A stretch of DNA of 64,000 nucleotides from Clostridiaceae bacterium. Lineage in GTDB: Bacteria > Bacillota > Clostridia > Tissierellales > Sporanaerobacteraceae. Under the pieces are notes generated by a model. The model was not told where the DNA came from and made no database searches. It worked only from the letters and a program-made list of their open reading frames with translations. Shown here piece after piece: positions 42,429 to 51,952 of the stretch. Within the stretch, counting starts at the first letter, position 1. The number at the start of each line of letters is the position of its first letter. The position numbers and the translations under genes were made by a program. The stretch is from positions 1 to 64,000 of the forward strand of contig JAHXQP010000011.1 of assembly GCA_019391515.1 (NCBI GenBank), read 5' to 3'.

Positions 42429-43934
42429 TTATTCTTGTAATTCGTCCCATAAAGGGCTTAATATATTTATAGATTTTTTATATAAATTATATTTTTTGTC
42501 ATATATATCTTTATTATCCTTATTTGGATAACAAGTATAAGCTACATTTACCATAGAATTAGATGCTGATTCATAGGACTCAAAGTTTTTAGTAGCTATT
42601 CCAGCACATATAGCAGCTCCAAGAGCACCTAATTCAGTGCTTGTAGTGACTTCTATAGGGGTTTGAAGTACATCAGCAAATATTTGAACCCAAACTTTAG
42701 ATTTTGCAGCTCCACCAGCTATTCTTATAGCTTTGGGTTTTTCCCTATATTTTAATAACTTATCAACATGAGCCCTATGACAGAAAGCTACACCTTCATA
42801 TATAGCTCTCAATAAATGAGCTTTTGTATGCCATCCACTTAAACCAATGAAAGAAGCTTTAGCATTGGCATCTACATTTGTTCCATATAGGAAAGGTAAA
42901 AATATAATATTACTTTCTCCAGGAGACACACTATTAACTAAGTTATTTGTCTCTTCATAAATATTTGTGCTATCAGATTTTCCATCTTTCATAAATTCAG
43001 TTACAAACCATTCTAAATTGCTAGCCGATGTAGGACTGGCTTCTGTAGTTAACCAATAACCTTTCATACAATATATAGAAGTCATGAATAGATCTTTTGA
43101 TATAACTGGTTCTTTGCTAATATATTCATTTATACTCCAAGTACCAGCTACCATACAAAGCTTTTCTTCTTCTGTAAGTCCAGTAGCTATAGCAGAGGCA
43201 TCTATATCAAAGAGACCACCGGCTACAGGAGTACCTTCTACAAGTCCAGTTTCTTTAGCGGCTTCTTTAGTTACATATCCACATATTTCTGAAGAATATT
43301 TTAAAGGTGCTAGTTTATCTATAACTTCTTCTATGCCAAATTCTTTCAATAAATCTTTGTCATATTTAACATCTCTAACATTCATTAAATTGGTTCCAGA
43401 CATATCGGTTATTTCAGCATAGGCTTTATTAGTTAATCTATACCTTATATAATCTTTACACATGAAGATCCATTTTGTTTTTTCCAATACTTCTGGATTA
43501 TTGTCTTTAAACCAAGCAAGTAAAGGAACCGGTTGACCAGCCCATATGGATTGCATAGTTTTAAGAAGTACCTTTTCAAATGTAGTATCACTATACCATT
43601 TTTCTACGTAATTCTTTGCCCTAGTGTCTGTAGATATAATTCCATTATAAGCAGGATTTCCATTATGATCTACCAGATACATTCCATTTCCATGACCAGT
43701 TGTTGCAATTCCTACTATATTTTTAGGATCTACTTTACCTATGCTTATTACGTCTTTTATAGATTTTACATTAGCTTGCCACATTTCTTCCATATTTCTC
43801 TCAGTAAATCCAGGCTTAGGCATCATGGTTTCTGTTTTATATCCAGATACTGCTATTTCATTTCCATGCAAATCGTATAATGCTGCTTTAGACATAGTGC
43901 CACCATTGTCAATACCAATTAAATATTTTTCCAT
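42429..43934 (-). CDS. FGGY carbohydrate kinase, L-xylulokinase-like
   Basis: The 501-residue kinase has the two FGGY actin-like domains: the N-terminal phosphate loop (GIDNGGTMSKAALYD), the segment KPGFTERNMEEMW, and the C-terminal FLPFLYGTN and GGAAKSKVW motifs. It resembles E. coli L-xylulose kinase LyxK throughout, including ASPTSASNLEWF. The substrate is probably a ketopentose or ketohexose, phosphorylated for the aldolase. SD GGAGGGA. The presence of a kinase suggests that the sugar enters unphosphorylated although the transporter is of PTS type. Confidence 0.88.
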   Translation of the reverse strand: MEKYLIGIDNGGTMSKAALYDLHGNEIAVSGYKTETMMPKPGFTERNMEEMWQANVKSIKDVISIGKVDPKNIVGIATTGHGNGMYLVDHNGNPAYNGIISTDTRAKNYVEKWYSDTTFEKVLLKTMQSIWAGQPVPLLAWFKDNNPEVLEKTKWIFMCKDYIRYRLTNKAYAEITDMSGTNLMNVRDVKYDKDLLKEFGIEEVIDKLAPLKYSSEICGYVTKEAAKETGLVEGTPVAGGLFDIDASAIATGLTEEEKLCMVAGTWSINEYISKEPVISKDLFMTSIYCMKGYWLTTEASPTSASNLEWFVTEFMKDGKSDSTNIYEETNNLVNSVSPGESNIIFLPFLYGTNVDANAKASFIGLSGWHTKAHLLRAIYEGVAFCHRAHVDKLLKYREKPKAIRIAGGAAKSKVWVQIFADVLQTPIEVTTSTELGALGAAICAGIATKNFESYESASNSMVNVAYTCYPNKDNKDIYDKKYNLYKKSINILSPLWDELQE

Positions 43935-43961
43935 ACCTATCCCTCCTAAAATTAGTATTAT

Positions 43962-45224
43962 CTATTTAAAAAATGTTGAAATTTTTATTAAAATCCAACC
44001 AAGAGGAGTAGTTGCGCCTCCAACTAAATTAGCCATTTCTGTATTAGGACCAATACCCTCAGGTAATGTCACGTTGGCTAATTCTGCAGCCTTTGTATAG
44101 TAAGGAGCTACACTAGAACCCGCATATAATACTAAAGTAATAATAACTAAACCAGTTATAAATATTCTAACCATATTTTTTTTGCAATATGGAGATACCA
44201 TAGAAATTAAGAATACTATTGAAGCCAAGTCAACAAAAGGCAAAACCTTATTTCCTGGGAGTATAACTGCTAATAGTAACGCAGCTGGTATCATTAATAA
44301 TCCTGTAGCTAAAACTGCTGGATCCCCAACAAGTAAAGCAGTATCAAGTCCAATATAAAATTCTCTATCTGGGAATTTTTTCTTCAAGGTTTTTTCTGCG
44401 GCATCTCTAACAGTCACTAATCCTTCTACTAATACATTAATCATTGCTGGAAGAAGTACCATAACTGCAGCAACTTTTACTGCTAATCCTAAGATATCTG
44501 TCAAATTCCATCCTGCTAGTATTCCAAGAATCGCTCCAAGAATTGTTCCAAGAGTTAAAGGTTCTCCCATAACTCCAAATTTTTCAGTTATAACGTCTGG
44601 ATTAGCATCGACTTTATTTAATCCAGGGATTTTCTCAATAATCCAGTTTACTCCTATTCCAATAGGGACATACATAGCTGAAGTAGCATGGGCAAAGGAA
44701 ACACCTTTCAAATCATAAGCTTTTTGAACTGTAGGAGCTGTTTTATCAGCTATTATTAAAGCGATTAAGAAATGAATAAGTGCTCCAATAGATGAAATAG
44801 CTATACTTCCTGTAACTGCATACATAACTCCCCCAGTAAGGAGAAAATGCCAATAATTAAATATATCTATATTTACCGTTTTTGTTAGATTTAAAACTAA
44901 TAGAATTAAATTCAAAAATAGACCTCCAAATACTACAAAAGGTACTATTGGAGAACCCCAACCTATAGTAGCTGCTACAGGCCATCCAGCATCTACTACA
45001 GTTAAATTTAAGCCAAATCTTTCTACCATAGCTTCAGCAGCAGGCCCTAAACTATTTAATAAAAGACCAATTACAAGGTTAATGCCTTCAAAGCCAATTC
45101 CTACTAGCATTCCAGCTTTAAAAGCTTTTCCTATCTTTACACCAAAAATCAGTGCTAGTATGAAAAATATTATTGGCATCATTACAGATGGTCCCATATT
45201 GATAATTCCATTAATGATACTCAT
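43962..45224 (-). CDS. PTS IIC component, galactitol (GatC) family, without IIA/IIB
   Basis: The 420-residue membrane protein (about 10-12 helices) belongs to the galactitol IIC family, with NMGPSVMMPIIFF at the N-terminus and MLVGIGFEGINLVIGLL. No IIA or IIB gene lies in this operon or elsewhere in the window. Either the partners are elsewhere or the IIC acts as a phosphorylation-independent carrier, which the FGGY kinase next to it would make sensible. It is the first structural gene after the antiterminator gene and a strong terminator. Confidence 0.85.
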   Translation of the reverse strand: MSIINGIINMGPSVMMPIIFFILALIFGVKIGKAFKAGMLVGIGFEGINLVIGLLLNSLGPAAEAMVERFGLNLTVVDAGWPVAATIGWGSPIVPFVVFGGLFLNLILLVLNLTKTVNIDIFNYWHFLLTGGVMYAVTGSIAISSIGALIHFLIALIIADKTAPTVQKAYDLKGVSFAHATSAMYVPIGIGVNWIIEKIPGLNKVDANPDVITEKFGVMGEPLTLGTILGAILGILAGWNLTDILGLAVKVAAVMVLLPAMINVLVEGLVTVRDAAEKTLKKKFPDREFYIGLDTALLVGDPAVLATGLLMIPAALLLAVILPGNKVLPFVDLASIVFLISMVSPYCKKNMVRIFITGLVIITLVLYAGSSVAPYYTKAAELANVTLPEGIGPNTEMANLVGGATTPLGWILIKISTFFK

Positions 45225-45261
45225 AAAAATTCCCCCTTATTATTTTTTTATTAATACAAAA

Positions 45262-45308
45262 AAGTCCTGCTAAGGAGAATTTTGAAAAATTCTCCTTAAG
45301 CAGGACTT
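45262..45308 (-). terminator. Leader terminator, probable target of the GlpP-like antiterminator
   Basis: A 22-bp stem with one bulge (AAGTCCTGCT...AGCAGGACTT) and T6 on the minus strand stands between the antiterminator gene and the IIC gene. All five catabolic genes lie downstream and no promoter is obvious between, so read-through must be regulated here. Confidence 0.85.
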
Positions 45309-45337
45309 CTTCTATTCACTATCCTACAAGTTCTATT

Positions 45338-45907
45338 TTATTGTAAATTCCAAAGGTCTTTAGTACTAGTCGTTACCCCATTAAATCCTAGTTTCTTAAA
45401 TTTTTCTATGCTGTTTTTATTATCTACAAAGCCTCCGGCTAAAATAGGTATATTCTTATTTTTTGCTATTTCATCAGCAAATTTAGGAGCTAGTGGAGAA
45501 GGTAGAAGTTCTACAGCATCTGCCTGTGAATTCTTAAAAGATTTCAAACTCGAATCAACGGCTTTTGAATCCATTAGGAAAAATCTTTGAATCGTGAATA
45601 AGCCTACAGATTTACACATATTTATTGTAATCATATTTGAAGTTAGTATTCCATCGACTTTAAATAAATCTTTTAATAATTTAACTCCCATTCTATCAGG
45701 GGAGAAACCTCCTACTAAATCTACATTTACAAGAACTTTCTTATTTTGTCTTTGACATAATTTTACTAAACTTGTCAAATTACCTATATGAACTTCTGAT
45801 AATAGTATAATAGGTAATGTACTTTTTAAAGCATAATCCAAGTCTTTTAAGACTCTAACGGATGGTATAATAGTAAAGGTATTAAAAATGTTTTTCAAGC
45901 TAATCAC
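45338..45907 (-). CDS. GlpP-family transcription antiterminator
   Basis: The 189-residue protein matches GlpP: a TIM-barrel-like fold with VNVDLVGGFSPDRMGV (KMFVHVDLIHG in Bacillus GlpP), IQRFFLMDSKAVDSSLK and AVELLPSPLA. Bacillus GlpP binds mRNA leaders in the presence of glycerol 3-phosphate and prevents termination. Here no glp gene is near; the gene heads a sugar operon and is followed by a strong terminator, so that operon is the probable target. The start is GTG 45907; a TTG three codons later with GGTGA upstream is an alternative. Confidence 0.85.
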   Translation of the reverse strand: MISLKNIFNTFTIIPSVRVLKDLDYALKSTLPIILLSEVHIGNLTSLVKLCQRQNKKVLVNVDLVGGFSPDRMGVKLLKDLFKVDGILTSNMITINMCKSVGLFTIQRFFLMDSKAVDSSLKSFKNSQADAVELLPSPLAPKFADEIAKNKNIPILAGGFVDNKNSIEKFKKLGFNGVTTSTKDLWNLQ

Positions 45908-45913
45908 CTAAAC

Positions 45914-45927
45914 TGAAAACGTTTTGA
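45914..45927 (-). promoter_or_regulatory. cre-like site of the sugar operon
   Basis: TGAAAACGTTTTGA departs from the CcpA cre consensus at one conserved position and sits at the expected transcription start of the minus-strand operon, a classical position for catabolite repression. Confidence 0.55.
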
Positions 45928-45932
45928 TTTTA

Positions 45933-45960
45933 ATTGTAGCATAAATATATTTAATGTCAA
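45933..45960 (-). promoter_or_regulatory. Promoter of the GlpP-like gene and sugar operon
   Basis: On the minus strand TTGACA (45960-45955), a 16-bp spacer and TACAAT (45938-45933). Confidence 0.75.
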
Positions 45961-46053
45961 TATGGAATTTTTTCTAAATATAGCATATAAAAAATGAATG
46001 AATTGAAAATACTGCACTTCGAGCTTCAAATTTTTAAAAATAAAATTCTTATA

Positions 46054-46082
46054 TTGACAAAAGATATGGATAATATTACTAT
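46054..46082 (+). promoter_or_regulatory. Promoter of psuK-psuG
   Basis: TTGACA (46054-46059), a 17-bp spacer and TACTAT (46077-46082), about 50 bases before the psuK ATG. It excludes an in-frame ATG further upstream as the start. Confidence 0.7.
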
Positions 46083-46131
46083 AGACATAAGCAGTTGTTT
46101 ATACAATAAGCAAATATTAAGGAGCTATTTT

Positions 46132-47223
46132 ATGACTAAAAGAGAAAAAGAAATATTAGAGCTTATATCTAAAAATCCAATGATATCTCAAAAAGAAGTA
46201 GCAGATATTTTAGGTATTAGCCGTTCTTCTGTAGCAGTACATATTACAAATCTAATGAAAAAAGGCTATATTCTTGGGAAAGGCTATATTGTAAAGACAA
46301 AGCCTTATGCAACTGTTATAGGAGGGGCTAATGTAGATATAATAGGTTTTCCTTATAATAAAATTATAAGGAAAGATTCAAACCCAGGGAAAACTAGTAT
46401 TTCACTAGGTGGAGTAGGTAGAAACATAGGTGAAAATTTAGCTAGATTAGGAATAGATACAAGGCTTATAACGGTCCTTGGCAGGGATGATTATGGAAAG
46501 CTTATTATGGAAGAAGGCTTAAAGGTAGGGTTAAATATGTCTGATTCATTAGTAATTTCAGATGAACAGACTTCTACTTATCTAGGTATATTAGATGAAA
46601 GGGGAGATATGGCCTTGGCCCTTTCTTCTATGGACATATTTGAAAAGATGACTATATCTTTTATAGAAGAAAAAAGAGGTTTAATAGAAAATTCCATACT
46701 TTGTATAGTAGATACCAATATAAATATAAAGACATTGGAATACATGGTTACTAATTTTAAAGTGGATTTTTTTCTAGATACTGTATCTACATCAAAGGCT
46801 AAAAAGGTAAAAGATATAGTAGGGTATTTTCATACTATAAAGCCAAATAAGCTAGAGGCAGAAATATTATCAGGTATTGAAATAAATAATGAGGAAGATT
46901 TGAAAAGAGCTTCTTATTATTTTATCGATAAAGGTGTAAAAAGAGTATTTATCTCTCTAGGAGGGAAGGGAATATATTATTTCGATGGAAAGGTAGAAAG
47001 GCATTTTGCTTCACCAAAAGTAAAGGTAATAAATGCAACTGGAGCAGGGGATGCCTTCCTTGCAGGATTAGCTTATTCATATTTTAATGATTTTTCTAGA
47101 GACAAAACCTTAGCCTTTGCAACAGGTGCCTCTATCATTACCTTAGAAAATGAAAATACTATAAACCCTAATATTTCACCTGAAAAAATTGAAAAGAAAA
47201 TAGAGGAGATGGGAATATGTTAG
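46132..47223 (+). CDS. psuK: Pseudouridine kinase with N-terminal winged helix
   Basis: The 363-residue protein begins with a winged-helix DNA-binding domain (about 1-60, SQKEVADILGISRSSVAVHI) followed by a PfkB-type sugar kinase (GGANVDIIGFP, catalytic NATGAGDAF). This fusion and the overlap with psuG define pseudouridine kinase of the YeiC/YeiI type. It phosphorylates pseudouridine at the 5' position, and the helix domain may make it autoregulatory. I chose ATG 46132 because AAGGAGC precedes it and the promoter lies just upstream. Its last seven bases overlap psuG. Confidence 0.88.
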   Translation: MTKREKEILELISKNPMISQKEVADILGISRSSVAVHITNLMKKGYILGKGYIVKTKPYATVIGGANVDIIGFPYNKIIRKDSNPGKTSISLGGVGRNIGENLARLGIDTRLITVLGRDDYGKLIMEEGLKVGLNMSDSLVISDEQTSTYLGILDERGDMALALSSMDIFEKMTISFIEEKRGLIENSILCIVDTNINIKTLEYMVTNFKVDFFLDTVSTSKAKKVKDIVGYFHTIKPNKLEAEILSGIEINNEEDLKRASYYFIDKGVKRVFISLGGKGIYYFDGKVERHFASPKVKVINATGAGDAFLAGLAYSYFNDFSRDKTLAFATGASIITLENENTINPNISPEKIEKKIEEMGIC

Positions 47224-48128
47224 AAAAATATATGGAAATCAAAGAAGAAGTAAAAAAGGCTCTAGATGAAAATAAAGCTGTAGTAGCCCTTGAGTCTACT
47301 ATAATAGCTCATGGTATGCCTTATCCTAAAAATGTAGAAACAGCTTTGGAAGCAGAAAGGACAATCAGAGATAGAGGAGCTATACCAGCCACTATTGCTA
47401 TACTTGATGGTAAGATCAAAGTAGGACTTTCAAAAGAAGAGATAGAATATCTAGGAAAGGCAGAAAATGTATCTAAAGTTAGTAGAAGGGATCTACCTTT
47501 CATTGCAGCAAAAGGATTAAATGGTGCTACTACTGTAGCCAGCACCATGATAGTAGCTAAAATGGCTGGAATAAAGGTATTTGTAACTGGAGGAATAGGT
47601 GGAGTTCACAGAGGGGCTGAGGAATCTTTCGATATTTCAGCAGATCTTCAAGAACTTGCTAAGACCAATGTAGCAGTAGTATGTGCAGGAGCTAAATCTA
47701 TTTTAGATATAGGTCTTACATTAGAATATCTTGAAACTTTTGGAGTGCCAGTTGTAGGATTTAAGACAGACGAATTTCCAGCTTTCTTTACAAGAAAAAG
47801 TGGCTTTGGAGTAGATTATAACGTAGATAGTGAAGAAGAACTGGCAAAGGCTATAAAGACTAAATGGGATCTAGGTCTTGATGGTGGAATAGTAGTTGCT
47901 AATCCAATTCCAGAAGAATATGAAATGGATGCAGATATAATAAACAGAGCTATTTCAGAGGCATTAAATGAAGCAGAAAAAAAAGAAATTAAAGGTAAGA
48001 AAGTAACCCCATTTTTACTTGAAAATGTAAAAGAAAAAACGGGGGGAAACAGTTTAGAATCCAATATTAGATTGGTATACAATAATGCATTAGTTGGAGC
48101 AAATTTAGCTATAGAATTGGAAAAATAA
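47217..48128 (+). CDS. psuG: Pseudouridine-5'-phosphate glycosidase
   Basis: The 303-residue enzyme splits pseudouridine 5'-phosphate into uracil and ribose 5-phosphate. Conserved features include ALESTIIAHGMPYPKN at the N-terminus, GATTVASTMIVA, FVTGGIGGVHRGAE, CAGAKSILDIGLTLEYLET and the C-terminal SLESNIRLVYNNA. Length matches the family. It overlaps psuK by seven bases and is followed by a terminator. The pair recycles pseudouridine from RNA turnover, in line with the nucleoside uptake operon upstream. Confidence 0.96.
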   Translation: MLEKYMEIKEEVKKALDENKAVVALESTIIAHGMPYPKNVETALEAERTIRDRGAIPATIAILDGKIKVGLSKEEIEYLGKAENVSKVSRRDLPFIAAKGLNGATTVASTMIVAKMAGIKVFVTGGIGGVHRGAEESFDISADLQELAKTNVAVVCAGAKSILDIGLTLEYLETFGVPVVGFKTDEFPAFFTRKSGFGVDYNVDSEEELAKAIKTKWDLGLDGGIVVANPIPEEYEMDADIINRAISEALNEAEKKEIKGKKVTPFLLENVKEKTGGNSLESNIRLVYNNALVGANLAIELEK

Positions 48129-48131
48129 TAT

Positions 48132-48171
48132 AAAAAATAGTGAGTCAAACCAAGTTGATTCACTATTTTTT
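48132..48171 (+). terminator. Terminator of psuKG
   Basis: AAAAAATAGTGA / TCACTATTTTTT with inner CAA/TTG pair, three bases after the stop. Confidence 0.88.
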
Positions 48172-48182
48172 TGCCTTATTTA

Positions 48183-50207
48183 TTAAAATTTAATTTTTGA
48201 AAGGAATTCTTGCAGTTCTCCAGCTATTTCTGCTAATGATTCAGTAGAAGATGCAATCTCTTCCATGGAAGCTGTTTGCTCTTCTGTAGCAGCTGAAATA
48301 TTTTGAATTTGACTAGATACATTTTTACTATGCTTTTCCATAGACTTAGAAGAATTTATTACATTGGTATTTACTTCAGCTACTTGATATATGGCCTGAG
48401 TAATTTTTTCTATTTGATTATTTACATTTTTAATTAAATCATCAATTTTTTCAAAAGTGTCTTTAGCTATATTTACTGTGTTCATACCAGTATCTACATC
48501 TTTTTCATTAGAATCCATATTAATATTTGCTTCTTCTATGATATTTTGATTTTCCTTTATTAAAACACCTATTTTTTCAGTAGATTTTTGAGTTTCTTCA
48601 GCAAGCTTTCTAATTTCTTCAGCTACAACAGAAAAACCTCTACCAGCTTCTCCAGCTCTAGCTGCTTCTATAGCGGCATTTAGTGCAAGGAGATTTGTTT
48701 GTTCAGCAATAGCCTCTATTACATCTATTATGGCAGTCATTTGACTAGAACTATTATTTATATCTGTTAAAGAACCTCTAACTAAATTTGTACTTCTAGA
48801 GATATTCACCATTTGGTTGAGAGTTTCTCCTATTATCTTCTTTCCTTCGCTGGTTTCTCCTAAAACCTTGTTACTTAAATCATTTGCATCATGGGAAAGG
48901 CTAAATATACTATCTATCTCTTTAGTAACATTTTCAATATCAGAAGTTACATTTAAAACTTCTTCTAAGTGCTTATCAGAGCTATTAGCTATATCATTTG
49001 CAGATTCTGCAATATTTGTAGCAGCTGCTGTAGATTCTTGTGAGGTTGCAGCCAGTTCTTCAGATGAAGCTGCAACGTTCTCTGAAGTTTCAGTAATATG
49101 TTTTGCCAAATCTCTAAAATTGTTTAATATACTGTTAAAGGAATTAGCAATATGTCCTATTTCATCTTTTTTGTTTAAAAAGCTTTCATCTATATTTCCT
49201 GATAAATCTAAATTAGCAATCTTTTTTGCCCTATTTGTTATAGTAATTAAAGGTTTAGCAATATTTTTACTGAATATGAAAGAAAAAATAATTCCTATAA
49301 CTACCGCACCTAAGGTTAAAATAAGTACTGTATTTTTTAAACTATTAAGATTAACTAGAGCTTGTTCTTCTGGTACAGATACTGCTATAGACCAGTTAGT
49401 AGATTTAATAGGAGCATATCCTATTAGCTTTTCCTGATTTTTATGGTTATATTTTCCTGAGCCTGCTTTACCTTTAATCATATTTTCAAAAATACTTGTT
49501 AATTCTTTGTTTTTTCCTTTTATCTTGTCCAAGTTTAACTCTTTATTGTCTATAACTTTTTTATCTGGATGATATACTATATTTCCATCTTTATTCATTA
49601 ATATTGCATAGCCAGATTTTCCAACTTTTATATCACTAGCAATATTGTAAAAATCTTCTACCCTTGCATATCCTGCCAATACTCCTATTATTTTTCCTTC
49701 GTGTTTAATCGGAGCAGATATGACTATTTGCATCATACCATTGGTTTTATTCCTTATAGGTTCTGAAAAATAAGTATTCCCATTTCTTGAAGAATTAAAA
49801 TATTCTTGCTCACTTATATCTGCTTTTACCCCATCAATGAAAGTTATTTTTCCTTTTGTATCTGCTATTCCAAAGTTTGCATATCCGAGCCTTTCTTTCT
49901 GTGCTTTCAATGTTGAGGCTTTTTCATTCCAAGGAACTTCAGGGTCAGAGATACTCTCAAAATTACTTAAGGTGTTGAGGGTTACTATGTATCTTTTTAT
50001 CCTTTCATCAATAAGTTTGGAAGCATCTTGAGAAGTTGTTTGTAAATTGTTATATGTATCTGACAGCATAAAGTTTTTAGAAATAACAAAGGTTATAGCT
50101 CCTAAAACCAAGCATAGAATTACAATTACAGCAGTAACAGAAATCATTAGTCTAGTACGAATAGTTTTAGATTTTATTTGATCTCCTTCCTTTTTAGTTT
50201 TTTCCAT
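48183..50207 (-). CDS. Methyl-accepting chemotaxis protein with dCache sensor
   Basis: This 674-residue receptor has two membrane helices (about 20-42 and 290-312) enclosing a dCache-type extracellular sensor (with [15 protein letters not shown] and [17 protein letters not shown]), then HAMP and the full signalling domain. The tip is canonical ([20 protein letters not shown]). I chose the second ATG at 50207, seven bases after AAAGGAGG; the first ATG abuts the SD. The pattern in the sensor suggests a small amino-acid-like ligand, but this is inference. It could signal to the CheY/CheC pair 7 kb away. Confidence 0.93.
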   Translation of the reverse strand: MEKTKKEGDQIKSKTIRTRLMISVTAVIVILCLVLGAITFVISKNFMLSDTYNNLQTTSQDASKLIDERIKRYIVTLNTLSNFESISDPEVPWNEKASTLKAQKERLGYANFGIADTKGKITFIDGVKADISEQEYFNSSRNGNTYFSEPIRNKTNGMMQIVISAPIKHEGKIIGVLAGYARVEDFYNIASDIKVGKSGYAILMNKDGNIVYHPDKKVIDNKELNLDKIKGKNKELTSIFENMIKGKAGSGKYNHKNQEKLIGYAPIKSTNWSIAVSVPEEQALVNLNSLKNTVLILTLGAVVIGIIFSFIFSKNIAKPLITITNRAKKIANLDLSGNIDESFLNKKDEIGHIANSFNSILNNFRDLAKHITETSENVAASSEELAATSQESTAAATNIAESANDIANSSDKHLEEVLNVTSDIENVTKEIDSIFSLSHDANDLSNKVLGETSEGKKIIGETLNQMVNISRSTNLVRGSLTDINNSSSQMTAIIDVIEAIAEQTNLLALNAAIEAARAGEAGRGFSVVAEEIRKLAEETQKSTEKIGVLIKENQNIIEEANINMDSNEKDVDTGMNTVNIAKDTFEKIDDLIKNVNNQIEKITQAIYQVAEVNTNVINSSKSMEKHSKNVSSQIQNISAATEEQTASMEEIASSTESLAEIAGELQEFLSKIKF

Positions 50208-50430
50208 AATCATCCTCCTTTATATATTTTAATATTTTACTTATAAGTGGAAAATAAATATGATAAATATGAGAATAGTAGTATTATAGTATGTATTATA
50301 TCATATAGAAGGGAAAACGGACTATATATTATAGTAATAAAGACCTATACATATGTATTTACTAAAGTTATAATTAAATTTAGTTATATTTGATAAAAGT
50401 TGGGTTCAAATAAGTAAAGATGAAGATAAA

Positions 50431-50471
50431 ATAAAGAACAATGGAAATTGATTTTTTCCACTGTTCTTTAT
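50431..50471 (-). terminator. Terminator of the hydrolase-permease operon
   Basis: ATAAAGAACAATGGAAA / TTTCCACTGTTCTTTAT pair over 17 positions with one mismatch; TTTTATC follows on the minus strand. Confidence 0.8.
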
Positions 50472-50498
50472 AATTATTAGAAGTATATTCAGTATGAA

Positions 50499-51854
50499 TT
50501 ATTCATCGTGATTTTTAATATCTTCTGGTCCAAGAACTACAGGTTTCCATTTTTCTGGTTCTTTCTTCTGCATTATTTTAGCATAGATATGGAAAGCAAC
50601 ACCTATTGTAAAATATGCTCCCAATAAATAAAGTGAAGAGATAGCAATTTCTGATAAGGAAGCAATAATGACCCAAATAGTGAATGCTAATGCAAGTAAA
50701 CCCATTAACATTCCATGTTTTATTTTAAATGGTCTTTCCCATTCAGGATGTTTCTTTCTCAAGATTAAATATGAGAGTACAACCATAAAATAAACCACTC
50801 CAGCTACAAAGGAATATATAGTATAGATATATTCAACCCATTCTTCAGGAGCAAAAACTGTAAAGTATATAGCAAATATACCGACAACTATATTTCCTAA
50901 AATGGGCTGTCCATTTTTATTTAGTTTTGCAAAAGCTGGGGATAATTGACGTTGTTGTGCAGCTCCATAAAGACATCTTGAAGCACTAAGCCAAAAGCCA
51001 CTGAGAGTAGTAATGGTACCTAAAATTCCAGCTATTACTACTAAGATAGCAAGATAATGTTTTCCAATAAAATCTGCAACTCTAGGATCAACAATATCAG
51101 ATTTTATAATCCAATCTACTGAAACAATTCCACCATTTCCTATAATTGCAAGACCATAGATTAAAAATGTAAGTCCAATAGCTCCTGCATAGGCTTTCCA
51201 TTGATCTTTTCTTTCATAATTAGCTTCTTCAGATAATTGAGGAATTAAATCAAAACCTATATATTTAAAAATAAGTATTCCTACTGCTGCACTATAGCCA
51301 GAGAATCCTTTTGGAAACCAAGGTCTAAGATTTTGAAGACTCCAATTTCCACTAAATATAAAATTAGCAGAAACAAATATAGATGCAAAGATCATTATCC
51401 AAAACAATAGATTTTGAATTTTTCCAAGAATTTTAATCTCCATATTGGTTATAAAATACCATAGGATTAGCATAAATAACGCAATATATTTTGTTTGTTC
51501 AAAAGTAAGAGGATGAAAATAGTTGGACATAGTTACCAAACCATAAGCTACTGTAGGTATGGCTAGAACATATAATAAAAACTGAGCCCAATCAAAATAC
51601 CATCCTAGATCCCAATTGAATGCATTGGAAATCCAAATATTAGCTCCTCCAGCAAAAGGAAGCATACTTGATAATTCAGAATAAACTAGCCCTAAAGGTA
51701 TAACTAAAATTGCAGTGGTAAATAGTGCCCAAAAGCTTCCTGTACCACTTAATTCAAACCAATAGCGAATTTCAACCATCCAAGCTGCAATCATACCTCC
51801 AGCAGCCATAGCGATTACTTGGGATAGGGTTAATTCTTTTTTTAACTTACTCAT
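50499..51854 (-). CDS. APC-family amino acid/amine permease
   Basis: The 451-residue membrane protein has about 12 helices and the APC signature region (SQVIAMAAGGMIAAWMVEI near the N-terminus, PLGLVYSELSSMLPFAGGANIWIS). The charged C-terminal tail is cytoplasmic. It is the second gene of an operon with a cysteine hydrolase behind a sigma-54 promoter, so it probably imports that enzyme's substrate, an amide- or ureide-like nitrogen compound. SD GGAGG. Confidence 0.88.
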   Translation of the reverse strand: MSKLKKELTLSQVIAMAAGGMIAAWMVEIRYWFELSGTGSFWALFTTAILVIPLGLVYSELSSMLPFAGGANIWISNAFNWDLGWYFDWAQFLLYVLAIPTVAYGLVTMSNYFHPLTFEQTKYIALFMLILWYFITNMEIKILGKIQNLLFWIMIFASIFVSANFIFSGNWSLQNLRPWFPKGFSGYSAAVGILIFKYIGFDLIPQLSEEANYERKDQWKAYAGAIGLTFLIYGLAIIGNGGIVSVDWIIKSDIVDPRVADFIGKHYLAILVVIAGILGTITTLSGFWLSASRCLYGAAQQRQLSPAFAKLNKNGQPILGNIVVGIFAIYFTVFAPEEWVEYIYTIYSFVAGVVYFMVVLSYLILRKKHPEWERPFKIKHGMLMGLLALAFTIWVIIASLSEIAISSLYLLGAYFTIGVAFHIYAKIMQKKEPEKWKPVVLGPEDIKNHDE

Positions 51855-51896
51855 AGTTTTTCTCCTCCAATTTTAAAATAGGCTATTATAAAGTTG

Positions 51897-51920
51897 CCAA
51901 CTCCTATTGATAGGAGTTGG
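51897..51920 (-). other. Intercistronic hairpin
   Basis: An 11-bp perfect stem (CCAACTCCTAT and complement) with a 2-base loop lies between the hydrolase and permease genes. No T run follows on the minus strand, so an mRNA stabilising or processing element is more likely than a terminator. Confidence 0.6.
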
Positions 51921-51952
51921 ACTTTGAATTTATTTATTATTAATGGCGTTAT

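Noticed and set aside
48817-49437. 206-codon plus-strand frame inside the chemoreceptor gene
   Set aside because: Antisense shadow: Ser/Phe/Leu-rich and no recognisable domain, while the minus-strand receptor is canonical throughout.
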